From the NCBI GenBank assembly GCA_944388965.1, contig CALXKL010000001.1:1-64000 (forward strand): a stretch of DNA of 64,000 nucleotides, in the 5' to 3' direction. This stretch comes from an uncultured Spirochaetales bacterium. GTDB lineage: Bacteria; Spirochaetota; Spirochaetia; Sphaerochaetales; Sphaerochaetaceae. Each line of letters opens with the position of its first letter. Position 1 is the stretch's first letter. Of the stretch, positions 46,297 through 54,857 are shown one piece after another. Under the pieces are notes generated by a model that ran no database searches, was not told the origin of the DNA, and saw only the letters and a program-made list of their open reading frames with translations. Made by a program: the position numbers and the translations under genes.

Positions 46297-47355
46297 ATGG
46301 CACGTAAAAACCTTCTGAAGGGCTTCAAGAAGCCATCTGGTGTCACATACGACCACAGCGTATCGGATCCCAAGTACGGAAAGTTCATCGCCTATCCGTT
46401 CGAGAGGGGATTCGGTACGACTGTAGGAAACACACTCCGCCGTGTGCTCCTGTCCTCTATCCAGGGCTATGCCGTGACTGCAGTCCAGTTCACGACATTC
46501 GCCGCCACGGAGGGTAGGGAGCCACACACAGTCACGAGCGAGTACGAGTCGATTCCCGGCGTACGCGAGGACATCGCCGATATCATCGCCGCATTGAAGA
46601 AGCTCGAGATCTCCATGCCTGAGGATAGCGAGGGGACGACCCTCACCATCACATGCCAGGGCCCGGGCATCGTCACTGGAAAGACCCTCGAGAGGGACAC
46701 CGTGACGATTCTCAACCCCGAGCTCGAGATCTTCACGATGATGGAGGACTGCGACCTCGAGATGGTCGTCGAGATCAACCTCGGCCGTGGTTATGTGCCC
46801 TCCGAGCTCAACGAGAAGTATTCGGAAGAGCCCGGTGTCATCGCCGTCGATGCATTCTTCTCTCCCGTCAAGAGGGTCAAGTACTCGATCGAGCCGACAA
46901 GGGTCGGTCAGAGGAACGATTACGACAAGCTGATCCTGGAGGTCACCACTGATGGTACGATCTCTCCGGAGAACGCCCTCGCACAGGCTGCGAAGATCAT
47001 CAAGGAGCACTTCACGATCTTCATCAACTTCGACGAGAGCCAGATCTCCAGCAGCGAGGATGTCGACGAGGAGGAGGCAAGGATCAGGAAGATTCTCGAT
47101 ACCTCCGTCGAGGAGCTCGAGCTCACCGTCCGTTCCTCGAACTGCCTGAAGAATGCGAATATCCGCACTATCGGCGATCTCACGAAGAAGACTGAGGACG
47201 AGATTGCGAAGACGAGGAACTTCGGCAAGAAGTCTCTCTCCGAGATCAAGGAGAAGCTCAAGGAGTGGAACCTGTCTCTTGGCATGACCGACTACAGTGT
47301 GTTAAAGAATGCTATAAAAGTTCCAGAAGCAAAGGAAGAGAATCATGAAGCATAG
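46297..47355 (+). CDS. rpoA: DNA-directed RNA polymerase subunit alpha
   Basis: A 352-residue assembly subunit. The N-terminal domain has [34 protein letters not shown] (in part) and GYVPSE; the C-terminal domain (about 265-345) that binds UP elements and activators has [22 protein letters not shown] and [18 protein letters not shown] precedes ATG 46297. Its last 11 bases overlap the rplQ start. Confidence 0.97.
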   Translation: MARKNLLKGFKKPSGVTYDHSVSDPKYGKFIAYPFERGFGTTVGNTLRRVLLSSIQGYAVTAVQFTTFAATEGREPHTVTSEYESIPGVREDIADIIAALKKLEISMPEDSEGTTLTITCQGPGIVTGKTLERDTVTILNPELEIFTMMEDCDLEMVVEINLGRGYVPSELNEKYSEEPGVIAVDAFFSPVKRVKYSIEPTRVGQRNDYDKLILEVTTDGTISPENALAQAAKIIKEHFTIFINFDESQISSSEDVDEEEARIRKILDTSVEELELTVRSSNCLKNANIRTIGDLTKKTEDEIAKTRNFGKKSLSEIKEKLKEWNLSLGMTDYSVLKNAIKVPEAKEENHEA

Positions 47356-47752
47356 AATCGGTTTCAATGCGCTGAGCAGGAGCACCAGCCAGCGCAAGGC
47401 GCTCAAGCGCAACATGGTCACGTCCCTTTTCCGCTATGAGAGGATCGAGACCACGAAGGCAAAGGCACTTGAAGTGAGAAAGATGGCCGAGAAGATGATT
47501 ACAAGGGCAAAGGTTGACAATGTCCACAACCGCCGCATCGTCTCCGCCGACCTCTACGACGAGGCTATCGTCGCAAAGCTCTTCAAGGAAATCGCTCCGA
47601 TGTTCGCAGAACGCAAGGGCGGTTACACAAGGATCCTCAAGACTGGTAACAGGTTGGGGGATGCAGCCGAAATGGTGATCCTCGAGCTCGTCGAGAAGAC
47701 GGAGAAGAAGGAGAGCAAGGCTGACAAGAAGGCTTCCAAGAAGGAAGCGTGA
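47345..47752 (+). CDS. rplQ: 50S ribosomal protein L17
   Basis: A 135-residue protein with the family start [38 protein letters not shown] and [25 protein letters not shown] (in part), then a lysine-rich tail. It overlaps rpoA by 11 bases, so translation is coupled. Last gene of the cluster. Confidence 0.96.
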   Translation: MKHRIGFNALSRSTSQRKALKRNMVTSLFRYERIETTKAKALEVRKMAEKMITRAKVDNVHNRRIVSADLYDEAIVAKLFKEIAPMFAERKGGYTRILKTGNRLGDAAEMVILELVEKTEKKESKADKKASKKEA

Positions 47753-47772
47753 AACAGGTAGGACAAGACCTG

Positions 47773-47802
47773 AAGCCGTCACTGATGTGGCGGTTTTTTT
47801 TT
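47773..47802 (+). terminator. Rho-independent terminator of the S10-spc-alpha cluster
   Basis: AAGCCGTCAC (47773-47782), loop TGAT, GTGGCGGTTT (47787-47796), then T run to 47802. Confidence 0.88.
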
Positions 47803-47872
47803 GCCCTTTTGTCAGGTCGTCTCCTGTTCAAAACGCCTTGTCGTGCCCGGATGCATGCGAAGTAAACCAGCC

Positions 47873-47901
47873 TTGACCGAAGGGATAAGTGTAAGTATGA
47901 T
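47873..47901 (+). promoter_or_regulatory. Promoter of rny-ymdB
   Basis: TTGACC (47873-47878), 17 bases, TATGAT (47896-47901), 27 bases before the rny ATG. Confidence 0.65.
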
Positions 47902-47928
47902 GACTCTATGTGACTTTGGGAGGACAAT

Positions 47929-49458
47929 ATGACATTGTTGTATATCTTCCTCAGTTGCCTTTTGGGCATCGTCATCGGCTATCTCGGCCGGTGGATGTGG
48001 GCCAAGTTCAAGCTCTCCTCGATCGAACAGAAGGCTGTTCGACTGGACAGGGAGGCTGTGGCCGAGGCTGAGTCCCACGCACGTGAGATTGAGCTGGAAG
48101 CTCGCGACAGGATCTTGAAGGAGACCCAGCAGAGCGAGAAGGAGGCCAGGGAAAGAAGATCAGAACTGCAGAAGACGGAGCGCCGTCTGCTGCAGAAGGA
48201 AGAGAATCTTGAACACAAGCAGAACGAGCTTGATGCGATAAAGAAGCAACTGGGAGAAAGGGATGAGGCGATAGGTGCCAAGGAGAAGGAGCTTGAGGCC
48301 CGCCAGGCAAGTCTCATCACGGAACTGGAGAAGATCGCCGGCATGACCAAGGATGAGGCCAAGAACATGATCATCCAGGAAATGCAGCAGAAGGCGCATC
48401 ATGACGGCCAGGTCTATATCAACAAGATAGAGGCCGAGACGAAGCTCAGCGCGGACAAGGTCGCCCGCGACATCATCGTCGAATCAATCCAGAGACTGGC
48501 AACCGAGGTGAGCGGAGAGGTCACCACCGCGTCCGTCGCGCTTCCATCCGATGAGATGAAGGGCAGGATAATCGGACGTGAGGGCCGCAACATCCGTACG
48601 CTGGAGACGCTGACCGGTGTGGACATCATCATCGATGATACGCCGGAGGCCGTCGTCATCTCATGTTTCGATCCTGTGCGCAAGGAGATCGCAAGAGTCG
48701 CACTCGAGCGGCTCGTCCAGGATGGACGCATTCATCCGGCGCGCATCGAGGAGATGGTGAACAAGGTCAGCCGCGAGGTCGGACGCATCATCGTGGATGA
48801 AGGCGAGAAGGTCGTATTCGACCTGGGGATCCACAACATGGGACCGGAGCTGATCAGAGCGCTCGGACGCCTGTATTTCAGGACGAGCTATGGTCAGAAC
48901 GTCCTGTTCCACTCCAAGGAGGTCGCGATCCTCTCCGGCATGATTGCAAGCGAGGTGGGTGCAGACAGCGCCATCGCGATGAGAGCAGGTCTCCTGCATG
49001 ACATCGGCAAGGGAGCCGAGACGGAGAGCGAGGCGAACCATGCGGAGATGGGTGCCGATCTCGTGAAGAGGCTCGGCGAGGACCCGCGCGTGGTCAATGC
49101 GGTCCATGCACATCATGGTGATGTCGATCCGATATGCATCGAATCCGTCATCGTCCAGATCGCGGATGCCATCTCCGCTGCCCGTCCCGGTGCCAGGAGG
49201 GAGAGCCTCGACAACTACATCAAGCGCCTCGAGAACCTCGAGGGCATCGCGAAGAGCTTCGATGGAGTCGACAACGCGTTCGCCATCCAGGCCGGTCGCG
49301 AGCTGAGGATAATGGTCAACAACAGCAAGGTGTCCGATGATGATGCAAAGGACATCGCCAAGGGAATCGCCGGCCGCATCGAGGCCGAGCTCAGATATCC
49401 CGGCAAGATAAAGGTGACCATAATCCGCGAGACCCGCGTCGTGGAGTACGCGAAATAG
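47929..49458 (+). CDS. rny: Ribonuclease Y
   Basis: A 509-residue membrane-anchored endoribonuclease that starts mRNA decay. One N-terminal transmembrane helix (about residues 3-24) is followed by a long coiled coil (30-180), a KH domain with MKGRIIGREGRNIRTLETLTGVD (in part, about 205-270) and the HD domain with LLHDIGKG (near 360). GGGAGGACAAT precedes ATG 47929. The last base of its stop begins the ymdB GTG. An ortholog acts in Bacillus as the main decay initiator. Confidence 0.96.
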   Translation: MTLLYIFLSCLLGIVIGYLGRWMWAKFKLSSIEQKAVRLDREAVAEAESHAREIELEARDRILKETQQSEKEARERRSELQKTERRLLQKEENLEHKQNELDAIKKQLGERDEAIGAKEKELEARQASLITELEKIAGMTKDEAKNMIIQEMQQKAHHDGQVYINKIEAETKLSADKVARDIIVESIQRLATEVSGEVTTASVALPSDEMKGRIIGREGRNIRTLETLTGVDIIIDDTPEAVVISCFDPVRKEIARVALERLVQDGRIHPARIEEMVNKVSREVGRIIVDEGEKVVFDLGIHNMGPELIRALGRLYFRTSYGQNVLFHSKEVAILSGMIASEVGADSAIAMRAGLLHDIGKGAETESEANHAEMGADLVKRLGEDPRVVNAVHAHHGDVDPICIESVIVQIADAISAARPGARRESLDNYIKRLENLEGIAKSFDGVDNAFAIQAGRELRIMVNNSKVSDDDAKDIAKGIAGRIEAELRYPGKIKVTIIRETRVVEYAK

Positions 49459-50231
49459 TGGATACCGCCAAGGTCCTGATGATAGGGGATGTCAGCGGTG
49501 AAGCAGGGATGGGAGCGCTCTTCCTATCCCTGTCTTCCGTTATACGCAGACATGGTGTCGATCTCGTCGTCGTGAACGGCGAGAACGCATCCGGCGGGTT
49601 CGGACTGGGCATCTGCGACTATGAGAAGATCCGCTCCTTTGGCGCGGATGTCGTGACCAGCGGCAACCACATCTGGCAGAAGAGTGAAATACTGCCACTG
49701 CTGGACAGCGAGCAGGTCCTTCTCAGACCTTTGAACTATCCCCGTGGCGTACCTGGACATGGCAGCGTGGTCGTGACACGTAACGGCATCCGGTTCGCGG
49801 TGATCAACGCCCAGGGCCGCCAGGACCTGGTGATTGCAGACTGTCCGTTCCGAATCGTCAGGGACGAGGCGGAGAAACTGTACAGGCAGGGCTGCATCGT
49901 CCTTGTGGACTTCCATGCCGAGAGCGCCCAGGAGAAGGAGGCGCTCGCATTCCATCTCGACGGCATCGCAAGCGCCGTCGTCGGAACGCATACCCATGTC
50001 CAGACGATGGATGAGAAGATTCTGCCCTCAGGCTGTGCCTACATCACGGATATCGGGATGACCGGTGTCCAGGGACAGGTGATCGGCTCCGATCCGCAGA
50101 TCGCGATCCGCCGGCAGATGACGCAGATCCCGCTCAAGAGCGAAGTCGCCCAGGGAAGAGGCGAGATAAAGGGTGTCGTGATCACCATAGACAAGGCCGA
50201 CAGGAAGGCCGTGTCAATCGAGCGCATCTAG
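49458..50231 (+). CDS. ymdB: YmdB-family metallophosphoesterase (TIGR00282)
   Basis: A 257-residue dinuclear metal phosphodiesterase. Ligand motifs are all present: MIGDVSGEAG, VVNGENASGGFG, TSGNHIWQ, DFHAESAQEK and VGTHTHVQTMD. In Bacillus YmdB hydrolyses 2',3'-cyclic nucleotides and affects biofilm genes, and it is encoded directly after rny, as here. The start is GTG 49458, overlapping the rny stop by one base. Its 3' end overlaps the end of the convergent GerMN gene by 18 bases. Confidence 0.92.
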   Translation: MDTAKVLMIGDVSGEAGMGALFLSLSSVIRRHGVDLVVVNGENASGGFGLGICDYEKIRSFGADVVTSGNHIWQKSEILPLLDSEQVLLRPLNYPRGVPGHGSVVVTRNGIRFAVINAQGRQDLVIADCPFRIVRDEAEKLYRQGCIVLVDFHAESAQEKEALAFHLDGIASAVVGTHTHVQTMDEKILPSGCAYITDIGMTGVQGQVIGSDPQIAIRRQMTQIPLKSEVAQGRGEIKGVVITIDKADRKAVSIERI

Positions 50232-50813
50232 GCGCTCTCCTTCAACCAGGAAGACCACCTTATCGACATCGTCATCCAGCATCAGCGTGTCCGCGATCTG
50301 GTCGAATGCCGTATACTCCCCGAGTGTCGGAGAGTCGAGGATTTCCCGTGAAAGGTCTACATAGCAGATTCCCCGGGAACATGTCAGGCCGATGAGCTTC
50401 GTGTCCCTGTCGACGAGATTCACCGCACCGTGCCCGAACGCCTCCTGCGGGTAGGCCTCGATCAGCGCTTCGAGCGTGTCGTGCCTGGCGTCGCCGCCAT
50501 GCCGCTGTGCTTCGAGCTGCACAACGTGTACGCTGCCGTCGGCAAGGGGATAAGCCAGCTGCACGGGCCTGGTGGACGGAGTGCCCTGGACATCGGTCAT
50601 TTCCGCCATCATGTCCAGCACTCCGCTGTCCCTTACCGCCTGCTCCACGCGCTGGGAGAAGAACAGAATGCAGGCCACTGTCCAGATGATCCATACGACC
50701 AGGACGACGATGTAGCCGACCAGCGCATGCATCCCACGCGCCTGCCGCTCCTCGTCCTCCTGTGTCTTGGGCAGCCCCTCCTGCTGGATGAAGCTGTCGT
50801 CGTCTTCGATCAT
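50214..50813 (-). CDS. GerMN-domain membrane protein
   Basis: A 199-residue protein with an acidic N-terminus (MIEDDDSF), one transmembrane helix (about residues 31-52) and an exported domain of the GerMN type at about 85-195: a basic strand pattern with LVDRDTKLIGLTCSRGICYVDLS, then TAFDQIADTLMLDDDVDKVVFLVEGE (in part). GerM proteins act in spore coats of Firmicutes, but the domain is also found in lipoproteins and envelope proteins of non-sporulating bacteria. It is a single minus-strand gene, convergent with ymdB. Confidence 0.75.
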   Translation of the reverse strand: MIEDDDSFIQQEGLPKTQEDEERQARGMHALVGYIVVLVVWIIWTVACILFFSQRVEQAVRDSGVLDMMAEMTDVQGTPSTRPVQLAYPLADGSVHVVQLEAQRHGGDARHDTLEALIEAYPQEAFGHGAVNLVDRDTKLIGLTCSRGICYVDLSREILDSPTLGEYTAFDQIADTLMLDDDVDKVVFLVEGERLDALD

Positions 50814-50905
50814 GCTGGGATTCTAGCATATTTCCATCGCCATGGTCATAGCGGGGTGGTGGATTGTTCTTTACCTCGACGGCGTGGCGGGGGTACTATT
50901 TCCGT

Positions 50906-52639
50906 GTGGAAAGCATACATGGCAATATGATATTCGGCGGCTATGCCTGTATGGAGGCCTTCGTCGTGAGGCATTCCCGACCTGTGTTCTCGCATGAGAG
51001 GACTAAGGACGAGTCCCAGGCAAAGGTTGAGCTGAAGCGCTATGAGGAGGCCTGCAGGACAGTCGACGAGGCGCTGCATGCTCTCATGACAGGAGCCGAC
51101 GATGACAGGAACACTATCCTCGAAGCCCAGTGCTTCATGCTGTACGATCCCGAATTCACATCAACTATCAGCCACCTCATACTGGATGAGCGATATAACG
51201 CCCCGCATGCCGTCGAGAGCGCCGCATCCATGGTGATAGACCGCCTGTCGTCTAACGTGGAGATGTTCCGCGAGAACATAGCCGACATCCAGGACATCAC
51301 CTCCCGGCTCGTCTCGGTCCTGACACAGGAGAGTCTGGCCGACCTGAGAGGCCTGTGCCGACGTTCCGTGATCGTCGCGGATACGATACTGCCAAGCGAG
51401 CTGCTGAGCCTTGATCCGTCCCTGATAGGGGCGATCTGCCTGGATGGTGGCGGTCCGACGTCCCATGTCGCGATTCTCGCCAGGGCGATGGACATCCCCT
51501 GCGTCTTCGCCCTCAGGGATGCAAGCCGTAAGGTCACCGGCGGCTCTCTGGTCGCACTTGACGCCTTCCAGGCCGTGCTCTATGTGGATCCGGACGAGGA
51601 TACGGTCTCGAGGATCCGAAAGGCGATGGAGCATCATAGGATGCAGGAGCTGGAGATGGAGGAGGATGCGGTCCTTCCCGCCATGACCCGGGACGGGGTG
51701 CACATCCATCTGGAATGCAACATAGAGGGGCTGGACTTCGTCGACGGCGCATTGAAGAACGGAGCCGAAGGCGTCGGCCTGTTCAGGACGGAGTTCCTCC
51801 TGATGGGTGACCACGAGTATGACGAGGACGAGCAGGTCGGGATATACAGGGAGGTCGCCAGACGCTTCGCCCGTCGCGGCGACGTCACGATCCGCACTTA
51901 TGACATGGGGGCGGACAAGTTCGTGAAGGGGCTGGGCGACGAGGAGGCCAATCCTGCGCTCGGTCTGCGTGCGGTCCGCTTCTGCATGAGCCATGAGGAC
52001 ATGTTCCGCACCCAGCTGAGGGCGATCCTGCGGGCGTCTGCGGAAGGTGGGATACGCATCATGTTCCCGATGATATCCTCTGTGGATGAGCTTGACGAGG
52101 TCCTCTCCTTCTTCAACGAAGTCAAGCTGGAGTGCAGATCCCAGGGCCTGCGATTCGACGAGAACATGCCCGTGGGCACGATGATAGAGGTCCCGTCCGC
52201 CGCCATCACGAGCGATCTGCTGGCGGGGCGTGTGGACTTCTTCAGCGTGGGGACGAACGACCTCACCCAGTACACCGTCGCGGTGGACAGGGGGAACGAG
52301 AAGACCGCCTACCTGTACAAGGAGTGCCACAGCGCGATGCTCAGGCTGCTGGACCTGACCCGTCGGAACGCCGATGCGGCGGCCATCGACCTTGCGATAT
52401 GCGGGGAGATGGCCGGAAACCCCGACCTCATACCGCTTGTCGTCGGCCTGGGGTACAGGCGCCTGAGCATGAACCCTGCCAGCCTTCTTCCAGCACGCCG
52501 GCTCATAAGGGGCATGGAATGTCGAAAGGCGGAGGAGCTTGCCAAGAAGGCCCTTGATATGACAAGCTGTCGTGACGTGGAAGCCCTCCTGGAGAAATTC
52601 AATGCAGAGACTAGAGATAACGAACAAGGCCGACATTGA
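50906..52639 (+). CDS. ptsI: PTS enzyme I (phosphoenolpyruvate-protein phosphotransferase)
   Basis: A 577-residue enzyme that passes phosphate from PEP to HPr. The phospho-His site is GGPTSHVAILAR (near 185), the PEP-binding motifs are EGVGLFRTEFLL and VGTNDLTQY, and the catalytic Cys lies in CGEMAGNP. GTG 50906 is chosen because VESIHG lines up with the family start; the usual N-terminal SPG is replaced by IFGGYAC. No HPr gene or sugar permease is in the window, so its role may be regulatory. Its last 38 bases overlap der. Confidence 0.9.
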   Translation: MESIHGNMIFGGYACMEAFVVRHSRPVFSHERTKDESQAKVELKRYEEACRTVDEALHALMTGADDDRNTILEAQCFMLYDPEFTSTISHLILDERYNAPHAVESAASMVIDRLSSNVEMFRENIADIQDITSRLVSVLTQESLADLRGLCRRSVIVADTILPSELLSLDPSLIGAICLDGGGPTSHVAILARAMDIPCVFALRDASRKVTGGSLVALDAFQAVLYVDPDEDTVSRIRKAMEHHRMQELEMEEDAVLPAMTRDGVHIHLECNIEGLDFVDGALKNGAEGVGLFRTEFLLMGDHEYDEDEQVGIYREVARRFARRGDVTIRTYDMGADKFVKGLGDEEANPALGLRAVRFCMSHEDMFRTQLRAILRASAEGGIRIMFPMISSVDELDEVLSFFNEVKLECRSQGLRFDENMPVGTMIEVPSAAITSDLLAGRVDFFSVGTNDLTQYTVAVDRGNEKTAYLYKECHSAMLRLLDLTRRNADAAAIDLAICGEMAGNPDLIPLVVGLGYRRLSMNPASLLPARRLIRGMECRKAEELAKKALDMTSCRDVEALLEKFNAETRDNEQGRH

Positions 52640-54149
52640 CACGTCGCTGCCCCTGATCAGCATCATCGGACGACCAAACGTGGGCAAGAGCACCCTGTTC
52701 AACAGGCTGATCGGCAGACGCCGTGCGATCACGGACCCCACCCCCGGCGTCACCCGTGACCCGATTCCCGAGAGATGGCTTCTCGGGAACCACCCCGTGA
52801 CGCTTGTCGACAGCGGCGGAATCAAGGTGGAGAAGGACCGCATGGACGACCTGGTCGCCCAGAAGAGCATGTCCCTGCTGGACCAGAGCGACCTGATCAT
52901 CTTCATGATGGACTGCACGGAGGTCAACGGCGAGGACCAGATGCTGCTCAAGCAGCTCAGACCCTATACGGACAAGCTGGTGCTCGTGGTGAACAAGATC
53001 GACGACGTCACGAGGGACGATCTGATCTGGAACTTCTACAACTTCGGCTACCAGCGCGTCGTCGGGATATCCGCCGAGCATGGGCTCGGCATCGAGGAGC
53101 TGGAGGACACCCTTCTGGGAATGCTGTCCCTCGAGAGGCTGGAGGAGCCGCCGGAGGAGCCGGAGACCATACGTCTGGCGATCCTTGGCAAGCCCAACAC
53201 CGGAAAAAGCACCCTGACCAACCTGCTGACCGGCCGTGACGTATCCATAGTGAGCGACATCGCAGGCACCACGCGCGATGTCATGAGGGCGACATTCTCA
53301 TACAAGGGCACCGACTACACCGTGCTCGACACGGCGGGGATCAGGCGCAAGAGCAAGGTCGAGGAGGACGTGGAATACTATTCCGTCAACCGTGCGATCA
53401 AGACGATAGACGAGTCCGACGTCGTCTTCCTGATGGTCGACGTCAAGGAAGGACTGTCTGACCAGGACAAGAAGATCGCCTCTCTGATAGTGAGGAGAGG
53501 CAAGGGGATAATAATCGTCCTGAACAAGATCGACCTGCTCAAGGGCGTCGCCAACGAGCTGGAGGCGATCAAGGACCGTGTCAGGTTCCTCTTCCCGATC
53601 CTCTCGTTCGCGCCGATCGTCCCGATCGCCGCGATAAGCGGGGACGAGGTCGGCAGGCTCCTCGATACCGCCTGGATGGTCTGGAAGCAGCTTAACAGGA
53701 GGGTGGACACGTCCACGTTGAACGAGAGTCTGCGCTCCTGGTGCAGCGCTTACGAACCGCCTCGCGGAGCCGCCGGCCATTACAAGGTGCTGTATGCGAC
53801 TCAGGTGTCGACGACGCCCGTGCGGTTCCTGCTGTTCGTCAACAGGATCAAGGACTTCCCCGAGACGTATGTCAACTACCTCAAGAACTGCATGCGCAAG
53901 GACCTGGGACTGCAGAACATCCCCATCGAGATATCCCTACGTGAAAGGCGGCGCAACCCATCGCTCAACGAGCGGGGTCCCCAGAAGAGCGAGATCGAGA
54001 TAGCGCGTGTGATGAAGGCCGGCTCCTCGAAGACCCAGAAGGCGAAAGGCGTCAGCCGCAAGCCCGGCGGCAAGGCCCGTCTGGGCAAGGAGAGGGAGAG
54101 GGCGGAGCAGATCGTTCGCAACTCCCGGCAGAAGAAGAGAGGCAGGTGA
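52602..54149 (+). CDS. der: Ribosome-assembly GTPase Der (EngA)
   Basis: A 515-residue protein with two GTPase domains in tandem that matures the 50S subunit. The first has GRPNVGKST and DSGG; the second has GKPNTGKST, DTAG and NKIDL. A KH-like domain follows (about 385-465) and then a strongly basic tail (KKRGR end), longer than in E. coli. ATG 52602 has GGAG 7 bases upstream, inside the ptsI 3' end. Its stop TGA overlaps the next ATG (TGATG). Confidence 0.95.
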   Translation: MQRLEITNKADIDTSLPLISIIGRPNVGKSTLFNRLIGRRRAITDPTPGVTRDPIPERWLLGNHPVTLVDSGGIKVEKDRMDDLVAQKSMSLLDQSDLIIFMMDCTEVNGEDQMLLKQLRPYTDKLVLVVNKIDDVTRDDLIWNFYNFGYQRVVGISAEHGLGIEELEDTLLGMLSLERLEEPPEEPETIRLAILGKPNTGKSTLTNLLTGRDVSIVSDIAGTTRDVMRATFSYKGTDYTVLDTAGIRRKSKVEEDVEYYSVNRAIKTIDESDVVFLMVDVKEGLSDQDKKIASLIVRRGKGIIIVLNKIDLLKGVANELEAIKDRVRFLFPILSFAPIVPIAAISGDEVGRLLDTAWMVWKQLNRRVDTSTLNESLRSWCSAYEPPRGAAGHYKVLYATQVSTTPVRFLLFVNRIKDFPETYVNYLKNCMRKDLGLQNIPIEISLRERRRNPSLNERGPQKSEIEIARVMKAGSSKTQKAKGVSRKPGGKARLGKERERAEQIVRNSRQKKRGR

Positions 54150-54844
54150 TGAGCTGGGCGAAGGACAACGCCATCAGGGCCCTGTGCTTCGACATCGACG
54201 GTACGTTCTATCCGAAGTGGCAGACGGATGCCTATCTTGTCGTGAGCGCGCTGTCCCATCCGGTGTTCAGCCTGCGCTACAACTCGATGAGACGGCGCAT
54301 GCGCGCTGTGGACGGATACGAGGGCGGCAGGGTGCTGTCCAGAGAGGAGTTCCGGCGCAAGGAGATGACGCTGCTGTCATGGCGTGGCGGCTATGACGAT
54401 TATGTCGAGAAATACGAGCGGTGCATGAAGAGGCCATGGGACAGGGCCATGAAGGGAATCCTCGAATGCCATCCCGGTGTGAGGCAGGCCCTTGAACGTG
54501 CCCGCGCCGAAGGATTCCTGCTTGCTGCGCTGTCCGACTTCCCGATATCGGACAAGCTGGAGGTCCTCGGTCTCGAAGGGCTGTTCGATTTCGTCGCCTC
54601 GAGTGAGGATTTCGGTTATCTCAAGCCGAACGAGGTCCCCTTCAACGCCATGCTGAAGGCGCTGGACGTCCGGCCTGACGAGGCCCTCTATGTAGGGGAC
54701 AGCTATCGCAAGGACATAGTAGGCGGGGCCCGGATAGGAATGCGTACCATGCTGGTCTCTGCCAGGACAGGGCGGGAGCCTCATCCCATGGCCGACCTGG
54801 TATTAACCAGCTGGCGTTCATTTGCTAGAATGGTCCTCGAATAG
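54149..54844 (+). CDS. HAD-family hydrolase
   Basis: A 231-residue phosphatase-like enzyme. Motif I is CFDIDGTFYP with the nucleophilic Asp, motif II is LSDFPIS, the Lys is in YLKPNEVPF, and motif IV is YVGDSYRKDIVGG. A helical cap lies between motifs I and II. Substrate unknown. ATG 54149 overlaps the der stop; GTG 54146 is possible. It ends shortly before the coiled-coil gene. Confidence 0.85.
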   Translation: MSWAKDNAIRALCFDIDGTFYPKWQTDAYLVVSALSHPVFSLRYNSMRRRMRAVDGYEGGRVLSREEFRRKEMTLLSWRGGYDDYVEKYERCMKRPWDRAMKGILECHPGVRQALERARAEGFLLAALSDFPISDKLEVLGLEGLFDFVASSEDFGYLKPNEVPFNAMLKALDVRPDEALYVGDSYRKDIVGGARIGMRTMLVSARTGREPHPMADLVLTSWRSFARMVLE

Positions 54845-54857
54845 GTATTGGAGTGTT

